Below are positions 1-8,600 of a DNA stretch of 64,000 nucleotides, one piece after another. Both the position numbers and the translations under genes were made by a program. The stretch is from Pedobacter suwonensis. Its GTDB lineage: Bacteria; Bacteroidota; Bacteroidia; Sphingobacteriales; Sphingobacteriaceae. The stretch covers positions 1-64,000 of the forward strand of contig NZ_FOJM01000001.1 in NCBI RefSeq assembly GCF_900111825.1, written 5' to 3'. The first letter of the stretch is position 1. Each line of letters starts with the position of its first letter. Below the pieces are notes generated by a model, which was not told where the DNA came from, did not search any database, and was given only the letters and a program-made list of their open reading frames with translations.

Positions 1-1739
1 AAGAAGCCGTCTCATAAGTCAATTATGGGGCGGTTTTTTGTTTTAGGGGATTAAGATAGGCCATTAGTCAAGCCGGACCGTAATGACTTAATTTGGAGAT
101 GCGTTCTTGTTTGGCGCTTGTTTTTTGGGGATAAAAAGCCTTTTTTCTCAGGCTTTCCACTTTCTGAGGTTGTGTGCGATGGACAGCAAACCTATTTCGA
201 CCTCGGTTTTGGATATTCCTTTCAGCAGAAAGCGCCTGAAGCCATGATTATGCTTCAGGTTTGCGAACACCGGTTCTACATCAGCGGCTCTTCGCTTTCG
301 GTATTTGATGCCTTGTTCTGTATTTAACCTTTCTTTGGCCGCCTGCTTGTGTAAGCGCAGGCTATGATTAATCTCGACGATGCGGTTACCCTGCCCGTCA
401 TGGCAAACACCCCGCATCGGACAACCTTTACAGTTCTGCGCCCGGTAACGGCTGGTCAGTTGCACAAACCCTGATGAAGTGGCCCTGTGACCATCACCGA
501 TGTGCTGCATGCGCTGACCCATCGGGCAAACCAGGTAGTTCTCCTGTTCATTGTAGTACAAACTGTCATTACTGAAGGCCTTGGTACCTTCTTTCTGCTC
601 TTTATCAAAGGTGTTATACTTGATGTAAGCCTCTATGCCTTTTTGTTGCAATATTCCATAGTTCTCATCCGAGCCATAACCGGCATCGGCAACTACGGCT
701 TTCGGTTTTTCATTGTACAGGGCTTCATATTCGGCAATGTGTGACGGCAGGGTTCCATAATCTGTTGAGGTTTGGTGAAGTGAATAATTGAGAATGAACT
801 GCTCCTGGGTGGAGATCTGCAGGTTATAAGCCGGTTTAAGCTGACCGTTCAGCATATGGTCTTCTTTCATCCGCATGAAAGTGGCATCCGGGTCGGTCTT
901 GGACATACTGTTACGTCCTGCCAGTAACTTCTCCTGTTCATTGTACCTGGTCAAATTCTCCGGCCAGTGCTTCTTCGCGTAGTTCAGCTTTTGCTTTACC
1001 TTCTTGTCAACGTCTTCCTTGTCTTCTAAGGCCGCATTGATCTTTGCGATGGTTTCCTTTACTTTTTCCGGGTTGATCTCGCTGTATCCCAGCGGTGCGG
1101 TATCCTTCAGTTCTTCTGCGGCAATGCTTTGCGCATAACCCCACAGCTCATCAAGCTGGGCTTTCATCTTCTCCCTGCTTTTCTTAATGCTTTTGCCCCA
1201 TACAAAGGTGTACCTGTTCGACGCTGACTCGATCTTGGTACCATCAGTAAATACCGCTTCTTTCAGCGATACGATACCTTCCTGCTGTAATAACAAAACG
1301 ATCTGGGAGAAAATCTGCTTTAAAATACCTGATAGCTTTTCACTGCGGAAGCGGTTGATCGTATTATGGTCGGGCTTCTTCATGCCCAAAAGCCACATGA
1401 AATGTACATTCTGCGCTGCTTGTTCTTCCAGTTTACGTGAAGAATAAGTATTGGTCAGATAACCATAGACCACCAACTTCAGCATTAACCGCGGATGAAA
1501 GCTTGACGCGCCTCCGCCTTTATACTTGCGGTTGATCGGTTTAACATCTACCGCATCTACCACTTGTTTAACGATCCGTACCGGATGAGCTGACGGTACC
1601 AATTCTTCCAGTTTGTAAGGTAAAAAAGTTAACTGGTCAGGATCATATTCCTTAAAGACTACTTTGCCTCCCATGCCTTTAAGATAACCAAAATCATCCT
1701 AAAATAAAAGAGGCCGCCTCACTTTTGAGACAGCCTCTT
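1..1739 (-). mobile_element. IS1182-family insertion sequence
   Basis: Element bounded by imperfect inverted repeats: AAGAAGCCGTCTCATAAG at 1-18 matches the reverse complement of 1722-1739 with three differences. It encodes one full-length transposase on the minus strand. The left repeat sits exactly at the window edge, so the outer left boundary and any target duplication cannot be checked. The right end lies 67 bp before the start of the MFS gene at 1807, so the element has replaced or moved whatever regulatory DNA preceded that gene. Confidence 0.85.
148..1674 (-). CDS. IS1182-family DDE transposase
   Basis: A 508-residue transposase that would cut and rejoin the ends of the surrounding element. 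The N-terminus has the family's DUF772-like region, with VFKEYDPDQLTFLPYKLEEL followed by a stretch containing HPVRIVKQVVDAVD. The catalytic-domain block EAVFTDGTKIESASNRYTFV (about residues 138-157) supplies the first acidic residue, and VVADAGYGSDENY (about 326-338) the second. A cysteine cluster (CPMGQRM, then NCKGCPMRGVC) lies before the C-terminal block VEPVFANLKHNHGFRRF, which carries the final Glu. Length is normal for the family, no frameshift or stop interrupts it, and ATG is the start. The element is therefore potentially active. Confidence 0.93.
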   Translation of the reverse strand: MGGKVVFKEYDPDQLTFLPYKLEELVPSAHPVRIVKQVVDAVDVKPINRKYKGGGASSFHPRLMLKLVVYGYLTNTYSSRKLEEQAAQNVHFMWLLGMKKPDHNTINRFRSEKLSGILKQIFSQIVLLLQQEGIVSLKEAVFTDGTKIESASNRYTFVWGKSIKKSREKMKAQLDELWGYAQSIAAEELKDTAPLGYSEINPEKVKETIAKINAALEDKEDVDKKVKQKLNYAKKHWPENLTRYNEQEKLLAGRNSMSKTDPDATFMRMKEDHMLNGQLKPAYNLQISTQEQFILNYSLHQTSTDYGTLPSHIAEYEALYNEKPKAVVADAGYGSDENYGILQQKGIEAYIKYNTFDKEQKEGTKAFSNDSLYYNEQENYLVCPMGQRMQHIGDGHRATSSGFVQLTSRYRAQNCKGCPMRGVCHDGQGNRIVEINHSLRLHKQAAKERLNTEQGIKYRKRRAADVEPVFANLKHNHGFRRFLLKGISKTEVEIGLLSIAHNLRKWKA

Positions 1740-1806
1740 TATTTTAGAAATCTATTTTAAATATTTGTGTTAATGCGTACTTTCAGCGATTAAACCAAAT
1801 AGTTAA

Positions 1807-3039
1807 ATGGATCATCAAGCTAAAACCAACAGCCGTAATGTAATTTTCTTAGTTATTGTAGCTGCTCTGGGCTATTTCGTCGATATTTACGACCTCGTTC
1901 TGTTTTCGGTAGTGCGCTTAAAAAGTTTTACCGATATAGGGGTTTCTGCAGCACATATGCGTACCGAAGGGGAATACGTTATCAATATGCAGATGTTTGG
2001 CCTGTTGCTTGGAGGCTTAATTTGGGGAATAATAGGCGATAAATTCGGGCGGATCAAAGTATTATTCGGATCAATTTTAATGTATTCATTGGCAAATATA
2101 GCCAATGGCTTCGCAATTGATGTGCATACCTATGCCATGATCAGGTTTATAGCAGGCATTGGCTTAGCGGGCGAATTGGGTGCGGGCATTACCCTTGTTA
2201 CGGAAACCATGGATAAAGAAAAACGCGGTTACGGTACCATGGTGGTGGCTGGCATTGGTTTACTGGGCGCCGCGGCAGCAGCTACCATCGGAAAGCATTT
2301 TACCTGGCAAACGTCTTATTTTGTAGGTGGCGGTATGGGCTTGCTGTTATTGCTTTTGCGTGTAGGCACTTTCGAATCGGGTATGTTTAAACATGCTGAG
2401 CAGGATAAACAGGTTTCAAAAGGTAATTTCTTTATGCTATTTTCTGATCGGAAAAGATTCTTAAAGTACCTGGCCTGTATCTGTCTGGGCCTTCCGCTCT
2501 GGTTTATTGTCGGAATTTTAGTTACCCAGTCACCAGAAATAGGTAAAGCATTGGGCGCTAAGGATGCCTTGAATGCAGGAACCGGCATTATGTATACCTA
2601 TTTTGGTATTGCCATTGGCGATGTGGTTTGTGGTGTTTTAGCACAGGTTTTAAGATCGCGTAAAAAAACAGTACTTATTTTTCAAAGTTTATCGGTAATC
2701 ACCGTCCTGGTTTACTTAAATAGTACTGGTTTAACAGAAAGTAATTTTATCTTGATCTGCCTTTTTATGGGTTTTGCAGTTGGTTATTGGGCAACGTTTG
2801 TGACCATTGCTGCCGAACAGTTTGGTACAAACATCCGCTCAACAGTTACCACTACAGCGCCCAACTTTGTGCGTGGCGCTTTGATTCCGATCACGTTTGT
2901 TTTCGAATTCTTTGTGCATCGCTACAACATTGTATCTGCTGGTTTTATTGTGATGGGGATTGTAACCGTAATTGCCATGATTTCTGTTGCCTATTTAAAA
3001 GAAAGCTTTAATAAAGACCTTAATTACCTGGAACAATAG
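1807..3039 (+). CDS. MFS transporter
   Basis: A 410-residue inner-membrane protein with about 12 hydrophobic segments and the major facilitator loop 2-3 signature GDKFGR at residues 77-82. The first membrane segment carries acidic residues (DIYDL, about 26-30), as in proton-coupled organic acid or sugar carriers. The second half starts after a loop near residue 200. The substrate cannot be told from sequence: the N-terminal half resembles the aromatic-acid/sugar-porter side of MFS rather than drug exporters. The start is an ATG with no clear Shine-Dalgarno site, usual for this phylum. An IS element ends 67 bp upstream, so the native promoter may be lost or replaced. The next gene, hemF, follows after about 130 bp and is functionally unrelated. 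Confidence 0.88.
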   Translation: MDHQAKTNSRNVIFLVIVAALGYFVDIYDLVLFSVVRLKSFTDIGVSAAHMRTEGEYVINMQMFGLLLGGLIWGIIGDKFGRIKVLFGSILMYSLANIANGFAIDVHTYAMIRFIAGIGLAGELGAGITLVTETMDKEKRGYGTMVVAGIGLLGAAAAATIGKHFTWQTSYFVGGGMGLLLLLLRVGTFESGMFKHAEQDKQVSKGNFFMLFSDRKRFLKYLACICLGLPLWFIVGILVTQSPEIGKALGAKDALNAGTGIMYTYFGIAIGDVVCGVLAQVLRSRKKTVLIFQSLSVITVLVYLNSTGLTESNFILICLFMGFAVGYWATFVTIAAEQFGTNIRSTVTTTAPNFVRGALIPITFVFEFFVHRYNIVSAGFIVMGIVTVIAMISVAYLKESFNKDLNYLEQ

Positions 3040-3142
3040 GCGCAGGATTCGGGACAGCGGAGATGAAAGACTTCTGGCTAAAAAGCAATGTCAACGCAAT
3101 GTACTATATAAACATAAATCAATATAGCTGCCTTATTAGCTT

Positions 3143-3150
3143 TAAATTTG
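3143..3150 (+). promoter_or_regulatory. Putative -7 promoter element of hemF
   Basis: TAAATTTG matches the Bacteroidota -7 consensus TAnnTTTG. It ends one base before an ATG at 3152, so transcription would begin around 3156-3158, inside that ORF. This supports the next in-frame ATG at 3173 as the real start. No clear -33 TTG was found at the expected spacing. Confidence 0.5.
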
Positions 3151-3172
3151 TATGGAAATAGAAAAAATCATC

Positions 3173-4066
3173 ATGTTCAAAGAAGAAGTAGCAGTAAGAT
3201 ATAAGCAAATACAGGATGAAATTTGCAGGGGACTGGAAATTGCAGATGGCAAAGGAAAATTTGAGGAAGAGCTCTGGGATAGAAATGGCGGGGGAGGCGG
3301 GCGTACCCGGATTATGCAAAAGGGCGCAATCATCGAAAAGGGTGGCGTGAATTTTTCTGCTGTACATGGTAAGCTGCCGGAAGCGGTAAAAAAAGCCTTC
3401 AAGGTTAATGAGGATGATTTTTTTGCTACAGGCGTTTCTATCGTAATCCATCCAAATCATCCACTGGTACCGATCATTCACATGAATATCCGTTATTTTG
3501 AACTCAATGAGGAAACGCGTTGGTTTGGTGGTGGTATCGATTTAACCCCGCATTATGTTTTCGAGAACGATGCACGTTTCTTTCATCATAAATTGAAGCA
3601 GGCATGCGACGATTTCAGCACTGAATTTTATCCAAAATTTAAAACACATGCTGATGATTATTTCTTTATTAAACACCGTGAAGAAACACGGGGTATTGGA
3701 GGTATTTTTTACGATCGCTTAAAACCTGAAAACACCAATCTGTCATGGGAACAGATTCTAGATTTCTCTATCAACGTTGGTGAAACATTTTTACCGATTT
3801 ATACCGAATTAATTGACCGCAATCGGGACAAAGAATTTACCGAAGCACATAAAGAGTGGCAATACCAACGCCGTAGCCGTTACGTAGAATTTAATTTGGT
3901 ATATGATTCCGGAACCAAATTCGGACTGGAAACCAACGGTCGGATCGAATCGATTTTAATGAGTTTACCGCCACAGGCCAACTGGGGCTACAATGTGCAG
4001 CCAGCAGTAGATTCAGAAGAATACAAAACGCTGCAATTGCTTAAAAAAGGGATTAACTGGATTTAG
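3173..4066 (+). CDS. hemF: Coproporphyrinogen III oxidase, aerobic (HemF)
   Basis: Oxygen-dependent cytoplasmic enzyme that decarboxylates two propionates of coproporphyrinogen III to give protoporphyrinogen IX in haem synthesis. Family hallmarks are all present: the glycine-rich GGGGGRTRIMQKG, GVNFSAVHG, WFGGGIDLTPHY, FFHHKLKQACD, REETRGIGGIFYDRL and the C-terminal LMSLPPQANWGY. Length is about 297 residues from the ATG at 3173. An upstream ATG at 3152 would give 304 residues but lies directly behind a -7 promoter element, so the shorter form is preferred; it also fits the usual HemF N-terminus better. Use of HemF indicates aerobic haem synthesis. The gene appears to be transcribed alone. 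Confidence 0.95.
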   Translation: MFKEEVAVRYKQIQDEICRGLEIADGKGKFEEELWDRNGGGGGRTRIMQKGAIIEKGGVNFSAVHGKLPEAVKKAFKVNEDDFFATGVSIVIHPNHPLVPIIHMNIRYFELNEETRWFGGGIDLTPHYVFENDARFFHHKLKQACDDFSTEFYPKFKTHADDYFFIKHREETRGIGGIFYDRLKPENTNLSWEQILDFSINVGETFLPIYTELIDRNRDKEFTEAHKEWQYQRRSRYVEFNLVYDSGTKFGLETNGRIESILMSLPPQANWGYNVQPAVDSEEYKTLQLLKKGINWI

Positions 4067-4129
4067 GTTGATCGTGTCGTCACCCTGATCCGATAACTAT
4101 TGTATTTTTTCAGGGGCTTTCATGCAGAA

Positions 4130-4151
4130 GATGCTGAACAAGTTCAGCATC
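4130..4151. repeat. Extragenic palindrome with AACAAGTT core
   Basis: Perfect 10-bp stem GATGCTGAAC / GTTCAGCATC around an AA loop, between the convergent 3' ends of hemF and nfi. The same CTGAAC-AAGTTCAG core recurs at the edges of the hairpin array near 48.4-48.7 kb. It may act as a bidirectional terminator, but it lacks a strong T-run. Confidence 0.6.
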
Positions 4152-4162
4152 CTGGCTTTGAG

Positions 4163-4897
4163 CTAAAATAGCGTTAAGGGTGCCGATACTTCATGGAAAC
4201 CAGCTTTCAGTTTACCGGTTCTGAAATCATTTACAATATTGTGCGCCATACGTGTTGGCTCAGGGATTCGGTAATTCCCCACGCAGTTTTTTACAATTTC
4301 CAGGCTTTGATCAGCGGTAATTAAATGACCGGCAGATACGTAAACCGTCGCACACTTGATCTTTGTGCGTAAAGCGAAACCTAAGGTTTCGCCATGACTG
4401 ATAATTTCTGTAGTGCTTAATTTTTTATTTTCAGGAACATGGTTTTCACCATATAAAAGGCTCTTGGCACAACCTATAGTTGCTTGATTGGCCAAAATCC
4501 CAAAATGTGAAGCAACGCCCATTCGCCTCGGGTGTAAAATTCCATTTCCATCCAATACCACAACATCTGGTTTATTTTTAATCAATTCCCAAACTTTTAA
4601 TAATGCAGGCACTTCTTTAAAACCTAAAAAACCAGGCTTATAAGGGAAACTGGTTTCATAAGTTGCTAACGAGAAAGATCTCAAAACCATATCCGGATAG
4701 GTGAGTATTACAATTCCCGCATACATTGTATCGCTGTTTTTATTAAAAGAAATATCAGCCCCGGCAATCGTATCAATATTTTGGAGCTGCTGAAACTTTA
4801 ATTGTTTGGCGAGTTCGGTCTGATAAGCGGTAGCTTCCTCGAAGCTGTAATGGTCGTACATAATTTTAGTACAAGTTGAGGCCATAATTGTTTGCAT
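4163..4897 (-). CDS. nfi: Endonuclease V (deoxyinosine 3' endonuclease)
   Basis: DNA repair nuclease that nicks the second phosphodiester bond 3' of deoxyinosine arising from adenine deamination. The 244-residue protein carries the family's invariant blocks: AGADISF (Asp48), PYKPGFLGFKE (86-96, wedge Tyr87 and a catalytic Glu), VVLDGNGILHPRRMGVASHFG (Asp116, His122) and GCAKS (Lys145). These align with E. coli Nfi metal and DNA contacts. The ATG at 4897 is used; Met5 or Met13 are possible alternatives because the family core begins near residue 20. Its neighbour, 30 bp upstream on the same strand, is an unrecognised gene that could be co-transcribed. Confidence 0.93.
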   Translation of the reverse strand: MQTIMASTCTKIMYDHYSFEEATAYQTELAKQLKFQQLQNIDTIAGADISFNKNSDTMYAGIVILTYPDMVLRSFSLATYETSFPYKPGFLGFKEVPALLKVWELIKNKPDVVVLDGNGILHPRRMGVASHFGILANQATIGCAKSLLYGENHVPENKKLSTTEIISHGETLGFALRTKIKCATVYVSAGHLITADQSLEIVKNCVGNYRIPEPTRMAHNIVNDFRTGKLKAGFHEVSAPLTLF

Positions 4898-4927
4898 TAA
4901 CCTAAAGACAATGAAATTGGGAAGAAC

Positions 4928-5548
4928 TCAAAACAATTTTAATGGTTGATAATCAGCTAAATTAACAGCGTGCGTTCTGGGCGAATTTCTCCAGCTTATT
5001 GACCGGTTTTTCTTTGATCCTTCACAATATTGACCATCTACCTGTTCGCTTAAAAAGGAAAATAGGAAAAGATGGTGCTTCGGAAAAACAACTTCCTCAT
5101 CTTTGATCAGAGGAATTTCATTTAATTGTTTACTGATTTCGCCGATCAAATGAATTGGCTCAGCGCTAAAAATTGGTATATCCTGAAAATGGAGCAGTTT
5201 TGCGCGGTCATCGGCAAAAATTTCCACCAGCTGATCTGCTTTGTACTCCAGAGATATTCCTGATCCCCAGAATGTGGTGGAAATATCGTCCCGCTCATTG
5301 CCAATAGTTTCCTCTAATGCTTCAATTGCGATTTTTAAATCTTCTTTACTAAAAAATTGGCTGAATTGTTTTACTGTATCCTGTAAATCCTGTTTCCGTT
5401 TTTCCAGGTTCTCGTGTTCTTCTGCTATGATTTTACCCAAGATTTTATCATATAACTGTACATCTGTTTTCTCCGAGAGAAACTGTATAGGTCCTAAGCC
5501 TTTTAGTGGCAATAATTCCCAAAACAAATGTAAATCTAATTGATCCAT
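4928..5548 (-). CDS. Hypothetical protein, 206 aa
   Basis: Not recognised. A soluble, acidic protein with no signal peptide and no membrane segments. Residues about 35-85 (EEHENLEKRKQDLQDTVKQF and onward) are charged and probably helical. The C-terminus from about residue 170 is basic, containing GSKKNRSISWRNS. The start is an ATG. It lies 30 bp upstream of nfi on the same strand and is divergent from the exonuclease-RecQ-UvrD gene, with a 138-bp A+T-rich gap that would hold both promoters. The setting hints at a link to DNA repair, but no motif supports a function. Confidence 0.7.
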   Translation of the reverse strand: MDQLDLHLFWELLPLKGLGPIQFLSEKTDVQLYDKILGKIIAEEHENLEKRKQDLQDTVKQFSQFFSKEDLKIAIEALEETIGNERDDISTTFWGSGISLEYKADQLVEIFADDRAKLLHFQDIPIFSAEPIHLIGEISKQLNEIPLIKDEEVVFPKHHLFLFSFLSEQVDGQYCEGSKKNRSISWRNSPRTHAVNLADYQPLKLF

Positions 5549-5686
5549 AATTTAAATGTAGTTAATTAACGGCGTATAGATTTTATTTTTTAAAAAGCTT
5601 AAATAAATGTGTAATAACTATTAAAGTAGTATTAAATTTCATTACTTTAACTATTTTAGGAATATGTAACAGAATTAAACCTGAAA

Positions 5687-8600
5687 ATGAACAATATAGC
5701 CTTCTTTGATATAGAGCTAAATGCCTCGGACAAACAATTGCTTGATATTGGCTGTGTGTTGTCAGATGGGCAGGGCTTTCATAAAAATCACCCGGAAGAA
5801 TTTGTAGATTTTATCAGGAAGTGCGACTTTATTTGTGGACATAATATTGTAAAACATGATCTGGCTTACCTGCAAAAGTATTTTAGTCATGCTGAATGGG
5901 GCTTCGATAAAGCTATTGATACCTTGTTATTATCGCCTTTATTGTTTCCGAAACTACCTTATCACCGTTTGTTAAAAGACGACAAAGTTCAAACCGAAGA
6001 GCGCAATAATCCTTTTAACGATGCGAAAAAAGCAAAAGACTTATTTTACGATGAATTAAGGGCTTTTAAAACGCTTGATGAGCGCTTTAAGTTGATCTTG
6101 TATGGTCTGTTGCATGATCAAACCGGTTTTGATAATTTCTTCAGATATTTTAATTATTCCGCACCAGTTAATAAAGAACAGCTTAATACTAATATCAGTA
6201 TTTTATTTCAAGGTAAGGTTTGCAAAGAATTTGAACTTAATCATTTTATCGATACAACTCCTGTTGCTTTGGCTTATACGCTGGCTTTGCTCCATTGCGA
6301 TGATCGTTTTTCGATTACACCACCCTGGGTATTAAAAAACTATCCAGATGTAGAGCGCCTGCTTTTCCTGATGCGGAACAATCCGTGCTTGCGTGGATGT
6401 GATTATTGCAGACTTGCCCACGATCCGATATTGGCATTGAATAATCATTTTAGTTTTTCCGGGTTTCGTAAGTATGGCGATGAGCCGCTCCAAGAGGATG
6501 CCGTTAGGGCTGCTATCCAGGGCGAATCTATTCTGGCAGTATTTCCAACGGGTGGTGGTAAGTCTATTACCTTCCAGGTACCTGCATTAATGAGCGGCGA
6601 AAATGCAAAGGCCTTAACCGTAGTAATTGCTCCCTTACAATCTTTGATGAAAGATCAGGTAGATAACCTGGAAAAGAAAGGGATTACAGAAGCAGTTACC
6701 ATCAACGGACTGTTAGATCCGATAGATCGTGGCAAAGCGATAGAACGTATAGAAAATGGCTATGCAAGCTTACTTTACATTTCGCCTGAATCGCTTCGTT
6801 CAATTACTATCGAAAGGCTGCTACTTAAAAGGAAGATTGCCAGATTTGTGATCGACGAAGCACATTGTTTCTCATCCTGGGGGCAGGATTTCCGGGTAGA
6901 CTACCTATATATTGGCGATTTTATCAAAAATCTGCAGCAAAAGAAAGGACTTGATCATACCATTCCGGTGTCGTGCTTCACGGCAACAGCAAAGCAGAAT
7001 GTAATTGAAGATATCAGGTCTTATTTTAAAGAGAAATTACAACTTGATTTAAAAGTATTCAGGGCTGATGCATCACGCACAAACTTACACTACCGTGTTT
7101 ATCAACGGGATAATGAGGATGAAAAATATAATCAGCTTAGAGATATCATCGAGGAAAAGAATTGTCCTACAATTGTTTACGTATCCCGTACAAAAAGGGC
7201 CAGGAATTTGGCCCATAAGCTAACCAAAGATGGATTTGTTGCCAAGGCCTACCATGGCAAAATGGAAAAAGACAAAAAGTCTCAAAATCAAAATGCTTTT
7301 ATGCGCGGTGAAGTCAACATTATGGTAGCCACTTCTGCATTTGGTATGGGGGTAGACAAAAGTGATGTTGGCGCCGTTATCCATTACGACATTTCCGACT
7401 CGCTGGAGAATTATGTACAGGAGGCCGGTAGGGCAGGGCGTGATGAGCAGCTACAGGCCGATTGTTTTGTACTTTTTAGTGAAGAAGACCTGGATAAACA
7501 TTTCATCCTACTCAACCAAACCAAAATTAGCAGCAAGGAAATAAACCAGATATGGAAAGCCATAAAGGAGTTAACCAGATCAAGGGATAAAGCTTCTAAT
7601 TCAGCGCTTGAGATAGCAAGGAAAGCAGGCTGGGACGATGGCATCAGTGAGATTGAAACCAGGGTAACCACCGCTATTGCAGCATTGGAAGATGCCGGTT
7701 ATTTAAAGCGAGGACAAAATATGCCTAGGGTTTTTGCGACCAGCATATTGAGTAAAAATGCACAAGAAGCAATAGAGCGGATTTATGCATCAGAAAAATT
7801 TTCCGAAGACCAGCAGAAGCAGGCAGTGCGGATTATTAAAAAACTTTTTTCGAGCAAAAGCAAAAGATTATCAACAGATGAGGTTGCTGAGTCGAGAGTA
7901 GATTATATATCCGATCAATTGGGTATGTACAAAGAAGATGTAATTAGGGCAATTGAATTGATGCGCGAGGAAAAAATACTGGCCCATACCAAAGACCTTA
8001 CAGCTTTTATTAAAAAGACAGAGTCTGCCAGCAGATCATTGGCCATTGTAGAAAGTTTTAGAAAACAGGAAGAACTCTTATTGTCACAATTAAAAAACGG
8101 GGAAGGAGCTTACTATTTAAAGGAAATCATTGAGGTATTTTTTAATTCCGGTATCAAAGATAGTTCGCTTAACCAGTTAAAGACGATCATTAACTTCTGG
8201 GCGATAAAAAAATGGATCAATCGCCGCAATTTAGAACACACGAAAAACCATATGCAGATCGCTTTACTGGTGGATAAAGCAATCTTTAGCGGAAAGCAGG
8301 AAAAGCGGCATCTTCTTGCAAGGATGATTACAGAATATCTGCACAGAAAAGCATTGGCACTTGTTAAATCTGATAACAATGAAGAAGAAGAGGTCTTGAT
8401 TGAATTTTCTGTACAGGAACTTAAAGAGATGGTAAAGAAGGAGCAAGGCATGTTTTCTCTACAAGCTGATATCGATGATATTGAAGACAGTCTTTTTTAC
8501 CTGTCGCGCATAGGCGCCATAAAGATAGAAGGCGGGTTCATGGTTGTACATAATAAGCTCACCATTGAGCGGATTGAAAAGAACAACCGTATACAATATA

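Noticed and set aside
3119..3481. Minus-strand 120-codon ORF opposite hemF
   Set aside because: It overlaps the conserved HemF core on the other strand and has no recognisable motif.
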